Shown here: one piece after another, positions 6,226 through 13,742 of the stretch
How the letters are laid out: the number at the start of each line of letters is the position of its first letter
How positions within the stretch are numbered: position 1 is the first letter of the stretch
NCBI GenBank assembly: GCA_001816835.1
Contig: MHDB01000040.1
Location: 1 to 16,924 of the forward strand
Reading direction: 5' to 3'
From: Candidatus Woykebacteria bacterium RIFCSPLOWO2_01_FULL_43_14
Lineage (GTDB): Bacteria; Patescibacteriota; Microgenomatia; Woykebacterales; 2-01-FULL-43-14
DNA: 16,924 nucleotides
The notes under the pieces: model-generated
The model's database searches: none
The model's input: only the letters and a program-made list of their open reading frames with translations
Told to the model about the DNA's origin: nothing
Program-made: the position numbers and the translations under genes

Positions 6226-6869
6226 CAACTCTTCCCTATCGTCCCCAAGATAAAACTATGCAAGGCCAAATCTTGATCCAACCGACCGCTCTTAACTCTG
6301 TAATCAAGTTCCAAAAGCCTTCTCAGCAGGCTAATTAGCTCAGACCGACTCCAAAATTTGTCAAAGTCCATGAACTTGCGGAGTTGAAAAGGGCTAAAAC
6401 CGACCTTACTTTCCTTGTAGCTCAGCAATGATAAAACCTGTTTATTAAGGGAGGGCGCTATTAACTCATAAGGGGTATTTGACTGTTTTAGTAAAGGAAG
6501 ATTGATATAAACTTGCTTTAAGTTTTTAGTGAAAAAACTATCTAAGAAATTAAATAAGGCCTTCCCACCAGTCGGCCGGAACTCCAGGATTTTCCAAGCA
6601 CCTTTTAAAGGGATTTTGTCTAATTTCTTGTTATACCAAATCACCAGAGACGCATCCGTTATGTCTTTTAAGTTTTCCAGTATTTCGATTTTAGGATTTT
6701 CGACAATTATGGTTTGCACAGCCCCCAAAAAATTTGGTGCTCTCAAAAGCTCTAAGTCATAGTAAGTTAAGCTTTTTCCTTCCACCACCTGACAATCCAA
6801 ACCTTTCTTGAAACGATCAAGATAAAGTCGGGAGCTGACTTGGTTTTCACCGTGAACAAGAGTTAGCAT
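6225..6869 (-). CDS. holA: HolA-like protein (DNA polymerase III delta subunit), short form
   Basis: The delta subunit opens the sliding clamp within the clamp loader. The N-terminus MLTLVHGENQVSSRLYLDRF resembles the delta start (strand, GxD/E, then helix), RAPNFLGAVQTIIVEN fits the family's switch from a LFG/LF..R helix to a strand, and the C-terminus LLRRLLELDYRVKSGRLDQDLALHSFIL matches the characteristic delta collar helix (L...DY.LKSGR). At 214 residues it lacks over a hundred residues compared with the usual 330-350, so much of the middle domain is gone. It lies 12 bases after the LCP gene and touches the sortase start. rpsT and lepA nearby support the name, since holA-rpsT-lepA is a conserved neighbourhood. 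The identity is probable rather than certain. Confidence 0.6.
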   Translation of the reverse strand: MLTLVHGENQVSSRLYLDRFKKGLDCQVVEGKSLTYYDLELLRAPNFLGAVQTIIVENPKIEILENLKDITDASLVIWYNKKLDKIPLKGAWKILEFRPTGGKALFNFLDSFFTKNLKQVYINLPLLKQSNTPYELIAPSLNKQVLSLLSYKESKVGFSPFQLRKFMDFDKFWSRSELISLLRRLLELDYRVKSGRLDQDLALHSFILGTIGKS

Positions 6870-6881
6870 AGTTTCTAGAAT

Positions 6882-8054
6882 TTATTGGGGAGCGTCTGTA
6901 GTTACAACATTCATAAGGGCATCTGAAACATATTTTTGGACTTCACTCCAATCAGCTTTTCGGGGAACAAGAACATAAGCGCCGCCATATTGATCGGGTG
7001 GTGGTACCATAATCATGCCTTCTTTAGCACTAGGGTCGAGAACAAAGCTCCTGACATTGTTTAAGTCTATCTCAGATAAAATTTTGTAGACCTGTGGGTA
7101 AAGATTGATATCAAAATCAGTCTGTATCGTCTGACCAAAACGGGACACCAAACTCCCTACTTTTAGAGGGTCGGACAGTGTCTGCCAGGTAAGAGCCTTA
7201 TTTCTTATAGCCACCAGCAATCTTTGCTGTCGTCTCGCTCTAGCAAAGTCACTTCCTTCCCCGTTTGTTCCCGAACGCGACCTTACATATTTAAGGGCAG
7301 ATCCACCATCCATGTACTGGGTACCTGCTTCAAATTTGATATGCTCATACCGACAAAGATAGCGCTCATCTCCACCGCAAGGATCGTATTCCCGACCCTC
7401 AACTGGGTAATTCCAATCCTCAAAACTATTCTCCACATTGACCATGACCCCACCCAAAGTATCAACTATTTTCTTAAACCCCTCGAAATCAATACTCATT
7501 CCGTAATGAATCGGAATACCCAAATGTTGGGACACCACTTTTTCGGCTAAGGCCAAACCCCCACCGGGATAATTGGACATATTACCAATGGAGTAAGCTG
7601 CATTTATCTTGGCATGTTGCTCTAACACACCGTTCCCCTTAGGGATTTTTACCCATAAATCCCTTGGTAAGGAGACCATTACGGTATCTTTGGTCTTGTG
7701 ATCCAAGGATAGAACTACCATGGTATCAGAGCGAAAACCGTTCTGAAACTCGGTCCCAGTTTTATCTTTATACGAATATGGCTCATTTAATCTTTTATCC
7801 AAACCAAGGAGCAAGACATTTGTCCGACCATCACTCGACTTAAGAGTGGCATCACCTCTAAAAAAGGAGAGGGCGCTTCCAGGGGATTGGAAAATTTGTT
7901 TGACCACCATAGTCGTCGGCCAAAAAAGTAGATATAAAGCGTAGAATAGCAAAAACAATCCTGAAATCGCCAACGTAAGTTTGAGATACTTTAGATTGGC
8001 AGTGTTAGTCTTTCTTTTTTTGGGATAATTAGAACTTAAATCAACGTAACGCAT
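6882..8054 (-). CDS. LytR-CpsA-Psr (LCP) family phosphotransferase
   Basis: LCP enzymes transfer lipid-linked glycopolymers onto peptidoglycan at the outer face of the membrane. 390 residues: a basic N-terminus, one membrane helix at about 26-45, and the LCP domain from about 78. Recognisable motifs are LLLGLD (81-86), FRSDTMVVLSL (107-117), SLPRDLWV (128-135), KINAAY (149-154), VDTLGGV (197-203) and the end block RSR plus DFARARRQQRLL (258-280), which together hold the conserved Arg and Asp that bind the pyrophosphate and metal. A small insert with two Cys (C226, C234) lies between the GG motif and the RSR block and could form a disulfide. It follows tpiA after a 63-base gap that holds an inverted repeat. 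Confidence 0.92.
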   Translation of the reverse strand: MRYVDLSSNYPKKRKTNTANLKYLKLTLAISGLFLLFYALYLLFWPTTMVVKQIFQSPGSALSFFRGDATLKSSDGRTNVLLLGLDKRLNEPYSYKDKTGTEFQNGFRSDTMVVLSLDHKTKDTVMVSLPRDLWVKIPKGNGVLEQHAKINAAYSIGNMSNYPGGGLALAEKVVSQHLGIPIHYGMSIDFEGFKKIVDTLGGVMVNVENSFEDWNYPVEGREYDPCGGDERYLCRYEHIKFEAGTQYMDGGSALKYVRSRSGTNGEGSDFARARRQQRLLVAIRNKALTWQTLSDPLKVGSLVSRFGQTIQTDFDINLYPQVYKILSEIDLNNVRSFVLDPSAKEGMIMVPPPDQYGGAYVLVPRKADWSEVQKYVSDALMNVVTTDAPQ

Positions 8055-8066
8055 AGTTTAGTAATT

Positions 8067-8126
8067 AGTTTTTAGTACGTAGTACGTAGAAAATTTCTAC
8101 TTACTGCCAACTACGTACTACAAACT
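8067..8126. repeat. Nested inverted repeat between tpiA and the LCP gene
   Basis: Outer arms 8067-8082 (AGTTTTTAGTACGTAG) and 8111-8126 are reverse complements at 15 of 16 positions. Inside lies a perfect hairpin GTAGAAA / TTTCTAC (8086-8092 and 8094-8100) with a single-base centre. The heptamer TAGTACG occurs twice in tandem at 8073-8087. The right arm covers the last three codons and stop of tpiA. It may terminate or process the operon transcript, or be a remnant of a small mobile repeat. Confidence 0.7.
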
Positions 8127-8801
8127 CTTATTGTCGTTAGCTATTCTGACTATCTTAGCAAATTGTTCCTCGTTTAGGCTAGCATTACCGACCAAGACAC
8201 CTTGAAAACCGACGCTCAGGTAAGAACGAACATTGTTTTCTTCCACCGAACCACCATAAAGTAAATCTATATCCCCTAGGATTTCCTTAAAGCTCTCTAA
8301 ATGCTTCTTTGCTTCTTCACTACCTTGAGGCTTGTCTGTGCCAATTGCCAAGAGGGGCTCGTAGGCAAAATAGATTTTCTCTGTGGGTCCATGGCTTTTG
8401 TGATAATCCCTAACCTCCTCTAAGGAACTAAAACAAACAATCGGCGTAATACCCACACGGTCAGCATGACCAACTTTTTTTATTATCATTGTGGTTGTCT
8501 CAGCCTGCCCACTTCGTCTTTCGGAGTGTCCCAAGATAACATAGTCTACTAGTCCTTTCAGAGAGTCGACCACTACCTCTCCTGTGTGAGGACCCTTATC
8601 CTCACTCGAAATATCTTGAGCGCCTAACCCCACCGAAGTATCTTTTAACAAACCGCGTACAACTGGGATGGAAACAAAATCCGGACAGATAACCACTTTG
8701 ACAACCGATTCTTCAAGGATATGGCGAATAGTCTTGACCCAAGAAGATGCCTCAGAGATGTTTTTCTCCGCTTTCCAGTTAGCCACGATTAACTTTTCCA
8801 T
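8118..8801 (-). CDS. tpiA: Triosephosphate isomerase
   Basis: Interconverts dihydroxyacetone phosphate and glyceraldehyde 3-phosphate in the cytoplasm. The active site is complete: N8 and K10 in VANWK, H92 in GHSERR, E148 in AYEPLLAIGTDK (loop 6 follows), and the phosphate-binding YGGSVEENN and GVLVGNASL. At 227 residues it is shorter than the usual 250, with trimmed helices rather than lost motifs. ATG at 8801 is 7 bases after GGAGA (8809-8813), which lies inside the end of pgk; the genes overlap by 13 bases. Confidence 0.97.
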   Translation of the reverse strand: MEKLIVANWKAEKNISEASSWVKTIRHILEESVVKVVICPDFVSIPVVRGLLKDTSVGLGAQDISSEDKGPHTGEVVVDSLKGLVDYVILGHSERRSGQAETTTMIIKKVGHADRVGITPIVCFSSLEEVRDYHKSHGPTEKIYFAYEPLLAIGTDKPQGSEEAKKHLESFKEILGDIDLLYGGSVEENNVRSYLSVGFQGVLVGNASLNEEQFAKIVRIANDNKSL

Positions 8802-9865
8802 TCTAAAGTCTCCAAAGCAGGTAAGCGCTCTTGAGTAAAGAACTCCAGCATTGCCCCACCGCCTAACGAAACATGATCAAATTTATCAAGTAGGCCGTTC
8901 TCCACTACAAATTCCAAAGTCTCACCACCCCCTACAACACTAAAAGCCCCTGATTGGGTTATAGCCAACGCCAGCTCCCTAGTCGCACCCGCAAATCGGG
9001 AATCCTCACACAAGCCCAAAGGACCATTCCAAACAATACATCTGGCCAGGGCCAACTTTCGTTTAAAAGCGGTAATAGTACCCTGACCTAGATCTAGAAT
9101 AGGACTCTGGGAGGCGTAGGATTCTTGGCGTACATTGATAAACTTCTCCCCTTGCTTGTCCGCCGTGATCACATCCACAATAGGGACAATTTTATTACTC
9201 TGAGGGAGATCTTCTTCAATAAGTTTTCCCCCAACCAAAACGAAATCAGCTAGGCTTACAAAACTTTCAATGGTGGGCATTTTAGTTTCTAACTTTTCTC
9301 CACCTATTAAAACAGCGAAGGGTCTTGGGGGATCATTTTTGATCTTGGTTAATACCACGACTTCTTTTTCAAGATTAAACCCAGGATAAGTCTCTAATAG
9401 CTTGGGTACACCTACAACAGAGGCGTGAGCCCGATGACTCATTCCAAAAGCCTCAAAAACATATACGTCCGCTAGACTGGCAAGCATTGCCGCGAATTCT
9501 GGGTTGTTTTCTTCTTCCCTAGGGTCAAACCTGAGATTTTCCAAAATAACCAACTGATTATTTTCAAGCAAATTACTAATTTCAGCTTTTTGGTAGCTTG
9601 CACAAAAGGCCACTTTTTGGTCCAGTAGGGCGCTAAAAATGTCTTTAAAAGGCGCTAAAGAAAGGCTTTGCTCTCTGTTTTCGGGACGGCCCCGATGGGC
9701 AATAACAATGACTTTATTGCGTCTTTCTAAGAGAAACTTAAGCGTCGGGAGTATTCTCACCAATCTTGGATGAGACAGATCTGCTAATTCTTTGTCTTTT
9801 AAGTCTAGATCCAGCCTAACCAGGACTATTTGAGGGGCTAGGTTAAAATCCTTTAGTGAGCGCAT
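8789..9865 (-). CDS. pgk: Phosphoglycerate kinase, short and divergent
   Basis: Makes ATP from 1,3-bisphosphoglycerate. About 358 residues against the usual 390-400. Family blocks are present but altered: VLVRLDLDL for VRVDFNVP, AHRGRPEN for SHLGRP, ENLRFDPREEEN for the RFH/N-GEE block, VFEAFGMSHRAHASVVG for the NDAFG..HRAHAS block, GGEKLETK for GGAKVSDK, WNGPLGLCE, GGGETLEF and HVSLGGGAMLEFF near the end. The nucleotide and hinge motifs remain. I choose the ATG at 9865 (MRSLKDFNL), two bases after the trxA stop; a TTG at 9871 overlapping that stop is an alternative. It is translated with tpiA, giving a two-step lower-glycolysis pair. Confidence 0.95.
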   Translation of the reverse strand: MRSLKDFNLAPQIVLVRLDLDLKDKELADLSHPRLVRILPTLKFLLERRNKVIVIAHRGRPENREQSLSLAPFKDIFSALLDQKVAFCASYQKAEISNLLENNQLVILENLRFDPREEENNPEFAAMLASLADVYVFEAFGMSHRAHASVVGVPKLLETYPGFNLEKEVVVLTKIKNDPPRPFAVLIGGEKLETKMPTIESFVSLADFVLVGGKLIEEDLPQSNKIVPIVDVITADKQGEKFINVRQESYASQSPILDLGQGTITAFKRKLALARCIVWNGPLGLCEDSRFAGATRELALAITQSGAFSVVGGGETLEFVVENGLLDKFDHVSLGGGAMLEFFTQERLPALETLEWKS

Positions 9866-9867
9866 AC

Positions 9868-10134
9868 TCAAGCCAAATGAGGAGATAATTTAGATTGTAT
9901 CGCTTCCTTGGAGGCAAGTCCTACAATCCGGTCGACTTCTTTACCGTCTTTAATCAGCACCAAGGTGGGGATACTCAAAACCCCGTATTTCATCGCGGTA
10001 TTATTGTCAGCGTCGACATCTATTTTTTTGATCGTGACTTTCGCCCCTAACTCCTTTTCAATTTCGTCCATGATCGGACTTAAGACATGACAAGGGGTGC
10101 ACCAATCTGCATAAAATTTCAAAACTTCTATCAT
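9868..10134 (-). CDS. Thioredoxin-like protein
   Basis: Small cytoplasmic thiol-disulfide reductase. 88 residues, missing the first strand and helix of standard thioredoxin (about 105). Active site WCTPC at residues 11-15 (usual WCGPC), DVDADNN after the second strand, and the cis-proline block SIPTLVLIKDGKEVDRIVG. Thr in place of Gly between the cysteines may shift the redox potential. ATG at 10134 has GGGAGG (10142-10147) 7 bases upstream, a clear internal ribosome binding site. It lies between the phosphatase and pgk in the operon. Confidence 0.93.
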   Translation of the reverse strand: MIEVLKFYADWCTPCHVLSPIMDEIEKELGAKVTIKKIDVDADNNTAMKYGVLSIPTLVLIKDGKEVDRIVGLASKEAIQSKLSPHLA

Positions 10135-10166
10135 TCAAAAACCTCCCACACACTACAATTTACTTA

Positions 10167-10787
10167 CTACGCCAAGTGGGCGTGATCATTCCACGTCACA
10201 AAACTCCAAGTATCATTATCGTTCTCTATTATCGTTACTCCCGTACTCTTGTGTTTCAGACGATCCTTGGCCTGAGTGTACAACTGTGGAGTAAGGAGTT
10301 GTCCAAAAATTACCACACATGCAATCATACGTACGACATCGCTGTGTGTTACTACCAGAATCTGATCTTTGTCAGACGTCTCTAGCGACCTAAGAAAATC
10401 CTCAATTCTTGCTTTGAACTCATAGAATGTCTCTTCCTCATCATGGTGAAACTCGGGGTTATCGAAATTTTTTTTAAATAAGGTCTTAAGCTCTATAAAC
10501 TGAGGGTTATCCTTTTTGGATCCATCCAGGTCTTCTAATCGTTTTCTCTCACGAAGAAGCTCGTTTAATTCAACCTGAACGTTCTTAGCTACTCCAATAG
10601 CTTGGGCCGTTTGGGCCGCTCGAGGGAGATGGCTGGAAACGATGGCACCAATCGGTATCTCTGCAAACCTAGCCGCAACTGCACTTGATTGCTTCACACC
10701 TTTTTCGGAGAGAATCGAGTGCTGTGTGTGGCGTTCCCCAACTCCACTTTCCTGCGTCTCCCCATGACGCACAAAGTATATTCTCAC
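10167..10787 (-). CDS. Histidine phosphatase / phosphoglycerate mutase-like protein
   Basis: 206 residues of the branch-1 histidine phosphatase family. FVRHGETQES holds the catalytic H8 with R7; SSHLPRAAQTAQAI contains the second phosphate-binding Arg; ELLRERKRLEDLDG is the acid loop; VVTHSDVVRM supplies the second catalytic His. The family includes cofactor-dependent phosphoglycerate mutases and many general phosphatases. Next to pgk and tpiA a glycolytic mutase role is tempting, but the long dPGM insertions are absent, so broad phosphatase activity is at least as likely. The start is GTG at 10787 (VRIYFVRHGE read as M); an extended -10 lies 6 bases upstream. First gene of the minus-strand operon. 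Confidence 0.88.
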   Translation of the reverse strand: MRIYFVRHGETQESGVGERHTQHSILSEKGVKQSSAVAARFAEIPIGAIVSSHLPRAAQTAQAIGVAKNVQVELNELLRERKRLEDLDGSKKDNPQFIELKTLFKKNFDNPEFHHDEEETFYEFKARIEDFLRSLETSDKDQILVVTHSDVVRMIACVVIFGQLLTPQLYTQAKDRLKHKSTGVTIIENDNDTWSFVTWNDHAHLA

Positions 10788-10793
10788 CGCTTA

Positions 10794-10802
10794 ATTCTAA
10801 CA
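10794..10802 (-). promoter_or_regulatory. Extended -10 promoter of the phosphatase-glycolysis-envelope operon
   Basis: TGTTAGAAT on the minus strand is an extended -10 (TGn plus TAGAAT, 5/6). The GTG start is 6 bases downstream and lacks a Shine-Dalgarno, pointing to leaderless initiation. No convincing -35 is visible, as is usual for extended -10 promoters. Confidence 0.45.
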
Positions 10803-10863
10803 TAGAAGCAACAGCCCGAAAAGACGTAGCAGCACCACGAAGAGGTTTGCTACAATGGTGTCT

Positions 10864-12696
10864 ATGTCGCCACTTCTTGATGGTTTGAACGAGATTCAGA
10901 AACAGGCTGTTACTACTACTGAAGGGCCGTTGCTTGTATTAAGCGGCCCGGGGTCTGGTAAAACCCGGGTTATTACTTACCGCATCGCCTATCTTATCGA
11001 GAAAGGAGTCGCTCCTGAGAGTATCCTTGGTTTAACATTCACCAACAAAGCCAGTAAGGAAATGCGGGAAAGAATCACCAAAGTCATCAAAAATGCGCCC
11101 CCTTGGATGGGTACTTTTCACTCAATCTGTGCCCGAATTTTAAGAAAAGAAGGCGTCCACATCGGTATCGGCCCAAACTTCGTCATCTACGACAGTTCTG
11201 ACTCCGTTGACCTGATTCGGGACATTATCAAAGACTTTGGTTTGGATCCTAAGAAGGTCCCACCCACGTCGGTTGCCTACAACATTTCGGATGCTAAGAA
11301 TAATCTAATCACTCCCACGGAGTACGCTAAAATTGCTCAAGGCCAGTATCAAGCTACCATTGCACGAGTTTATGAGCAATACCAACAGGCATTAAAAAAG
11401 AACCAGGCGTTGGACTTTGACGATTTGATCGGGGAAACTGTCAAGCTGTTCAACAATGCGCCTCACACACTTGAAAAATATCAAAACCAATTTAACTACA
11501 TCCTAGTTGATGAGTATCAAGACACCAATCACGCTCAGTATATCTTTACCAAATTGTTAGCCCGAAAATATCGCAATCTGTGTGTCGTGGGGGACGCAGC
11601 GCAATCGATCTATGCCTTTCGAGGAGCAGATTTTCGAAATATCTTAAACTTTGAAAAAGACTTCCCTGAGGCAAAACTTTTCCATCTCGAACAAAATTAT
11701 CGTTCCACCAAAACAATCATCGGAGCAGCCACTAAGGTAATCTCCTTAAACCGCTCTCACCCAGTTTTAAATATTTGGACTGAAAACGAAGACGGAGTAC
11801 CAATAGTCACTTATGAAGCCAGAAACGAGATCGAGGAGGCAAACTTTGTCATCAGGATGATTGAAAAACTTGCTCAAACTTATGATTACCGAGACTTTGC
11901 CGTTCTTTATCGCACCAACGCTCAGTCACGGGTCCTCGAGGAAGGGTTCTTAAAGGCAGGTATTCCCTACACTCTGGTTGGCGGGACCAGGTTTTATGAC
12001 CGCAAAGAGGTCAAAGACGTGCTTTCTTACTTAAGACTTATCCTAAACCCCAATGATTCGGTAAGCCTAAAAAGAGTTATCAATACACCTCCTCGAGGAA
12101 TAGGACCTGCCAGTCTTAAAGACACCAGTAACCCTAAGGTCACTAATTTCTACAATCTTATGCAAAGTCTCCGAAATAAAAGTGAGCTTTTGAACTCAAT
12201 GGAAACCATTGATATGGTCATGAGTTCGACTCACTATCTAGACTACCTTAGTGATGGGACGCCCGAGGGGGAAGTTAGAGTCGAAAACGTCAAGGAGCTG
12301 CGTTCGGTTGCCGAGCAATTTCCTAAGCTCAATGATTTTTTAGAAAACGTTTCTTTAGTGGAGCAAGAGTACGGCGAGAAAGAGTCTCGGAATCAAGACA
12401 GTGCAACTGGGGCGATAACTTTAATGACCCTGCATAGCGCCAAAGGACTCGAGTTCCCGATTGTTTTCATGGTGGGTATGGAAGAAGGTTTGTTTCCACA
12501 CAGCAGATCCCTACTTGATAACGGGGAGCTGGAGGAAGAAAGGAGGCTTTGTTATGTCGGCATGACCAGAGCCAAAAAGCAGTTATATTTTACCTACACG
12601 CAAGAGCGACTTTTCTTTGGCACCCGGACTTCGGGAATAGTCTCCCGATTTCTAACCGACATCCCGGAAGAATTCTTGATCCCCATCAGGGGATAG
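10864..12696 (+). CDS. UvrD/PcrA-type superfamily 1A DNA helicase
   Basis: ATP-driven 3'-5' DNA helicase of repair and replication restart. Numbered from the ATG at 10855: Q motif with LNEIQKQAV, Walker A GPGSGKT (31-37), TFTNKASKEMRER (Ia), DFDDLI, motif II VDEYQDTN (218-225), motif III VVGDAAQSIYAFRGA (244-258), motif IV LEQNYRST, LHSAKGLEFPIVF and motif VI ERRLCYVGMTRAKK. 613 residues, about 110 shorter than PcrA; it stops shortly after the helicase core and lacks the C-terminal RNA-polymerase-binding tail. Two starts are possible: ATG 10855 with AGAGG nine bases upstream, or ATG 10864, which sits 7 bases after TACAAT (10851-10856). I prefer 10864 because the pattern matches other first genes in the window. 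Confidence 0.95.
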   Translation: MSPLLDGLNEIQKQAVTTTEGPLLVLSGPGSGKTRVITYRIAYLIEKGVAPESILGLTFTNKASKEMRERITKVIKNAPPWMGTFHSICARILRKEGVHIGIGPNFVIYDSSDSVDLIRDIIKDFGLDPKKVPPTSVAYNISDAKNNLITPTEYAKIAQGQYQATIARVYEQYQQALKKNQALDFDDLIGETVKLFNNAPHTLEKYQNQFNYILVDEYQDTNHAQYIFTKLLARKYRNLCVVGDAAQSIYAFRGADFRNILNFEKDFPEAKLFHLEQNYRSTKTIIGAATKVISLNRSHPVLNIWTENEDGVPIVTYEARNEIEEANFVIRMIEKLAQTYDYRDFAVLYRTNAQSRVLEEGFLKAGIPYTLVGGTRFYDRKEVKDVLSYLRLILNPNDSVSLKRVINTPPRGIGPASLKDTSNPKVTNFYNLMQSLRNKSELLNSMETIDMVMSSTHYLDYLSDGTPEGEVRVENVKELRSVAEQFPKLNDFLENVSLVEQEYGEKESRNQDSATGAITLMTLHSAKGLEFPIVFMVGMEEGLFPHSRSLLDNGELEEERRLCYVGMTRAKKQLYFTYTQERLFFGTRTSGIVSRFLTDIPEEFLIPIRG

Positions 12697-12701
12697 GCAT
12701 C

Positions 12702-12798
12702 AATTTTCAGTTTTCAGTTCTCAATTTACAGTAAATAATTAATGATTCATTGTAACATTGGTAATTGAATGAAAATTAAAAATTGTAAATTGAAAATT
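12702..12798. mobile_element. MITE-like deletion derivative of the S23 cassette
   Basis: A 97-base AT-rich element between the convergent stops of uvrD and ligase 1. Its left end (from 12702: AATTTTC AGTTTTC AGTTCTC AATTTAC heptamers, then a TAATTAATGA run) matches the left end of the S23 cassette at 42 of 49 positions by my alignment. Its right end 12763-12798 matches that cassette's right end at 34 of 36. The two ends are inverted repeats of each other (CAATTTACA at 12722, TGTAAATTG at 12784). All coding sequence except a relic of the start codon region (ATGATTCA at 12742) is gone. It is in the opposite orientation to the full copy. As a hairpin it may also serve as a two-way terminator; GGCAT and ATGCC just outside could extend the stem. 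Confidence 0.7.
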
Positions 12799-12800
12799 AC

Positions 12801-13697
12801 TTAAATGCCTAATTTCTGAATAAACCTGAACAGGGGACCGATGAGGGGAACGTAATATTTTGAAAAAGAGCCGTTCAATTCGATCTCCTGACCCCCAAAC
12901 CCTTTTTTAAATCGGCTAAAGCCTTCCCAATTTTTGGTTGAAGGGATCCGTGAATCCTTAATACCTTCCAAATCTAGCATTAAGCAGTGCCTTTTTTTAG
13001 CCGCCCTGATTATTTCCCAAATAAGGAGACTAGGAGCGTTTAGTTTTTGGCCACTCTCACTCGAAGCAGCATGGTAATAGTAAGCAACCTTGTCATGATA
13101 AAAAACCACTGCCCCAGCCTCCAAGGCCGGGCCTTGGGAGGCTAAAAATAAATCGGCTTTTTTAGCGCTGCTAAATATCTCCCAACGCAGACGTAATTCC
13201 TTAATAGGCCCAGTCCAAAAGCCCGTCCTTTTCGCAGTTTGCTTATACAAGTTAATAAACTCTTCCAAACCCTCTTCATTATTCATGATTCTTGATTCAA
13301 GATTCAATCCTTGGGCTTTCCTGATCGCATACCGGGTCTCTTTTTTCATATTAGCCAAAATTCTATCTTCGCTTTGGGTAAGATCGACGCGAATAGTCCT
13401 AGTCGGGGCAAAAGACCAATTATCAAGGTAGTACCCATTGTTTTCTAGAGCTCTAAGGACTTTTTCAGAATCAATCTCAGCATTGGGCTCGATTTTGGCG
13501 GCAAAAGCCTTTTGTTTTTTGGCAAGAGTGTCAATTTGCTCCAACAAATACAGATCGTTAAAGCGCGGAATTTTGATAATACTGCCTAGAAAGGGAATTT
13601 TCCTTATGTAAGCCTTGGTGTTACCTAAGTCAGCCACTTCCCAACCAATCTTAGCCATATAACTTGCCCACTCGCTAGATTGTCTTAAATCTTCCAT
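12801..13697 (-). CDS. FemAB-type peptidoglycan bridge ligase 1 (GNAT fold)
   Basis: FemX/FemAB enzymes use aminoacyl-tRNA to add amino acids to the lipid II stem peptide. About 298 residues, starting MEDLRQSSEWASYMAKIGW, the usual (L)RQS.EW opening of the family. Further marks are the TIRVDLTQSEDRILANMKKETRYAIRKA helix, FINLYKQTAKRTGF, the acyl-CoA-like fold strand GAVVFYHDKVAYYYHAAS and the terminal KNWEGFSRFKKGFGG. I start at the ATG at 13697; a TTG two codons earlier is less likely. There is no Shine-Dalgarno: the region just upstream is the right end of the S23 cassette, eight bases from the ATG. A 34-base heptamer run lies inside the gene at 13282-13315. Confidence 0.85.
   Translation of the reverse strand: MEDLRQSSEWASYMAKIGWEVADLGNTKAYIRKIPFLGSIIKIPRFNDLYLLEQIDTLAKKQKAFAAKIEPNAEIDSEKVLRALENNGYYLDNWSFAPTRTIRVDLTQSEDRILANMKKETRYAIRKAQGLNLESRIMNNEEGLEEFINLYKQTAKRTGFWTGPIKELRLRWEIFSSAKKADLFLASQGPALEAGAVVFYHDKVAYYYHAASSESGQKLNAPSLLIWEIIRAAKKRHCLMLDLEGIKDSRIPSTKNWEGFSRFKKGFGGQEIELNGSFSKYYVPLIGPLFRFIQKLGI
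13282..13315 (-). repeat. Heptamer run inside FemAB-type gene 1
   Basis: On the minus strand the codons for NLESRIMNNEEG read as consecutive 7-mers TTGAATC, TTGAATC, AAGAATC, ATGAATA, ATGAAG. It lies in a loop between two conserved helices where the sister gene has unrelated sequence of similar length. Confidence 0.5.
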
Positions 13698-13742
13698 ATG
13701 CAACCAATTTTCAATTTACAATTTTTATTTTTCATTTAATTT

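Noticed and set aside
6226..6228. TTG start for the sortase overlapping the upstream TGA
   Set aside because: An ATG immediately follows in frame (TGATG) with GGGAAGAG upstream, so the TTG is not needed. The same reasoning applies to TTG 9871 of pgk and TTG 13703 of ligase 1; only the PilO-like TTG 4097 and ligase 2 TTG 15205 are kept.
7224..7550. Plus-strand frame of 108 residues inside the LCP gene
   Set aside because: Antisense of conserved LCP motifs with no ribosome site or recognisable domain.
12742..12760. ATG in the short cassette copy as a gene start
   Set aside because: The frame is interrupted after a few codons; it is the relic of the S23 start region.
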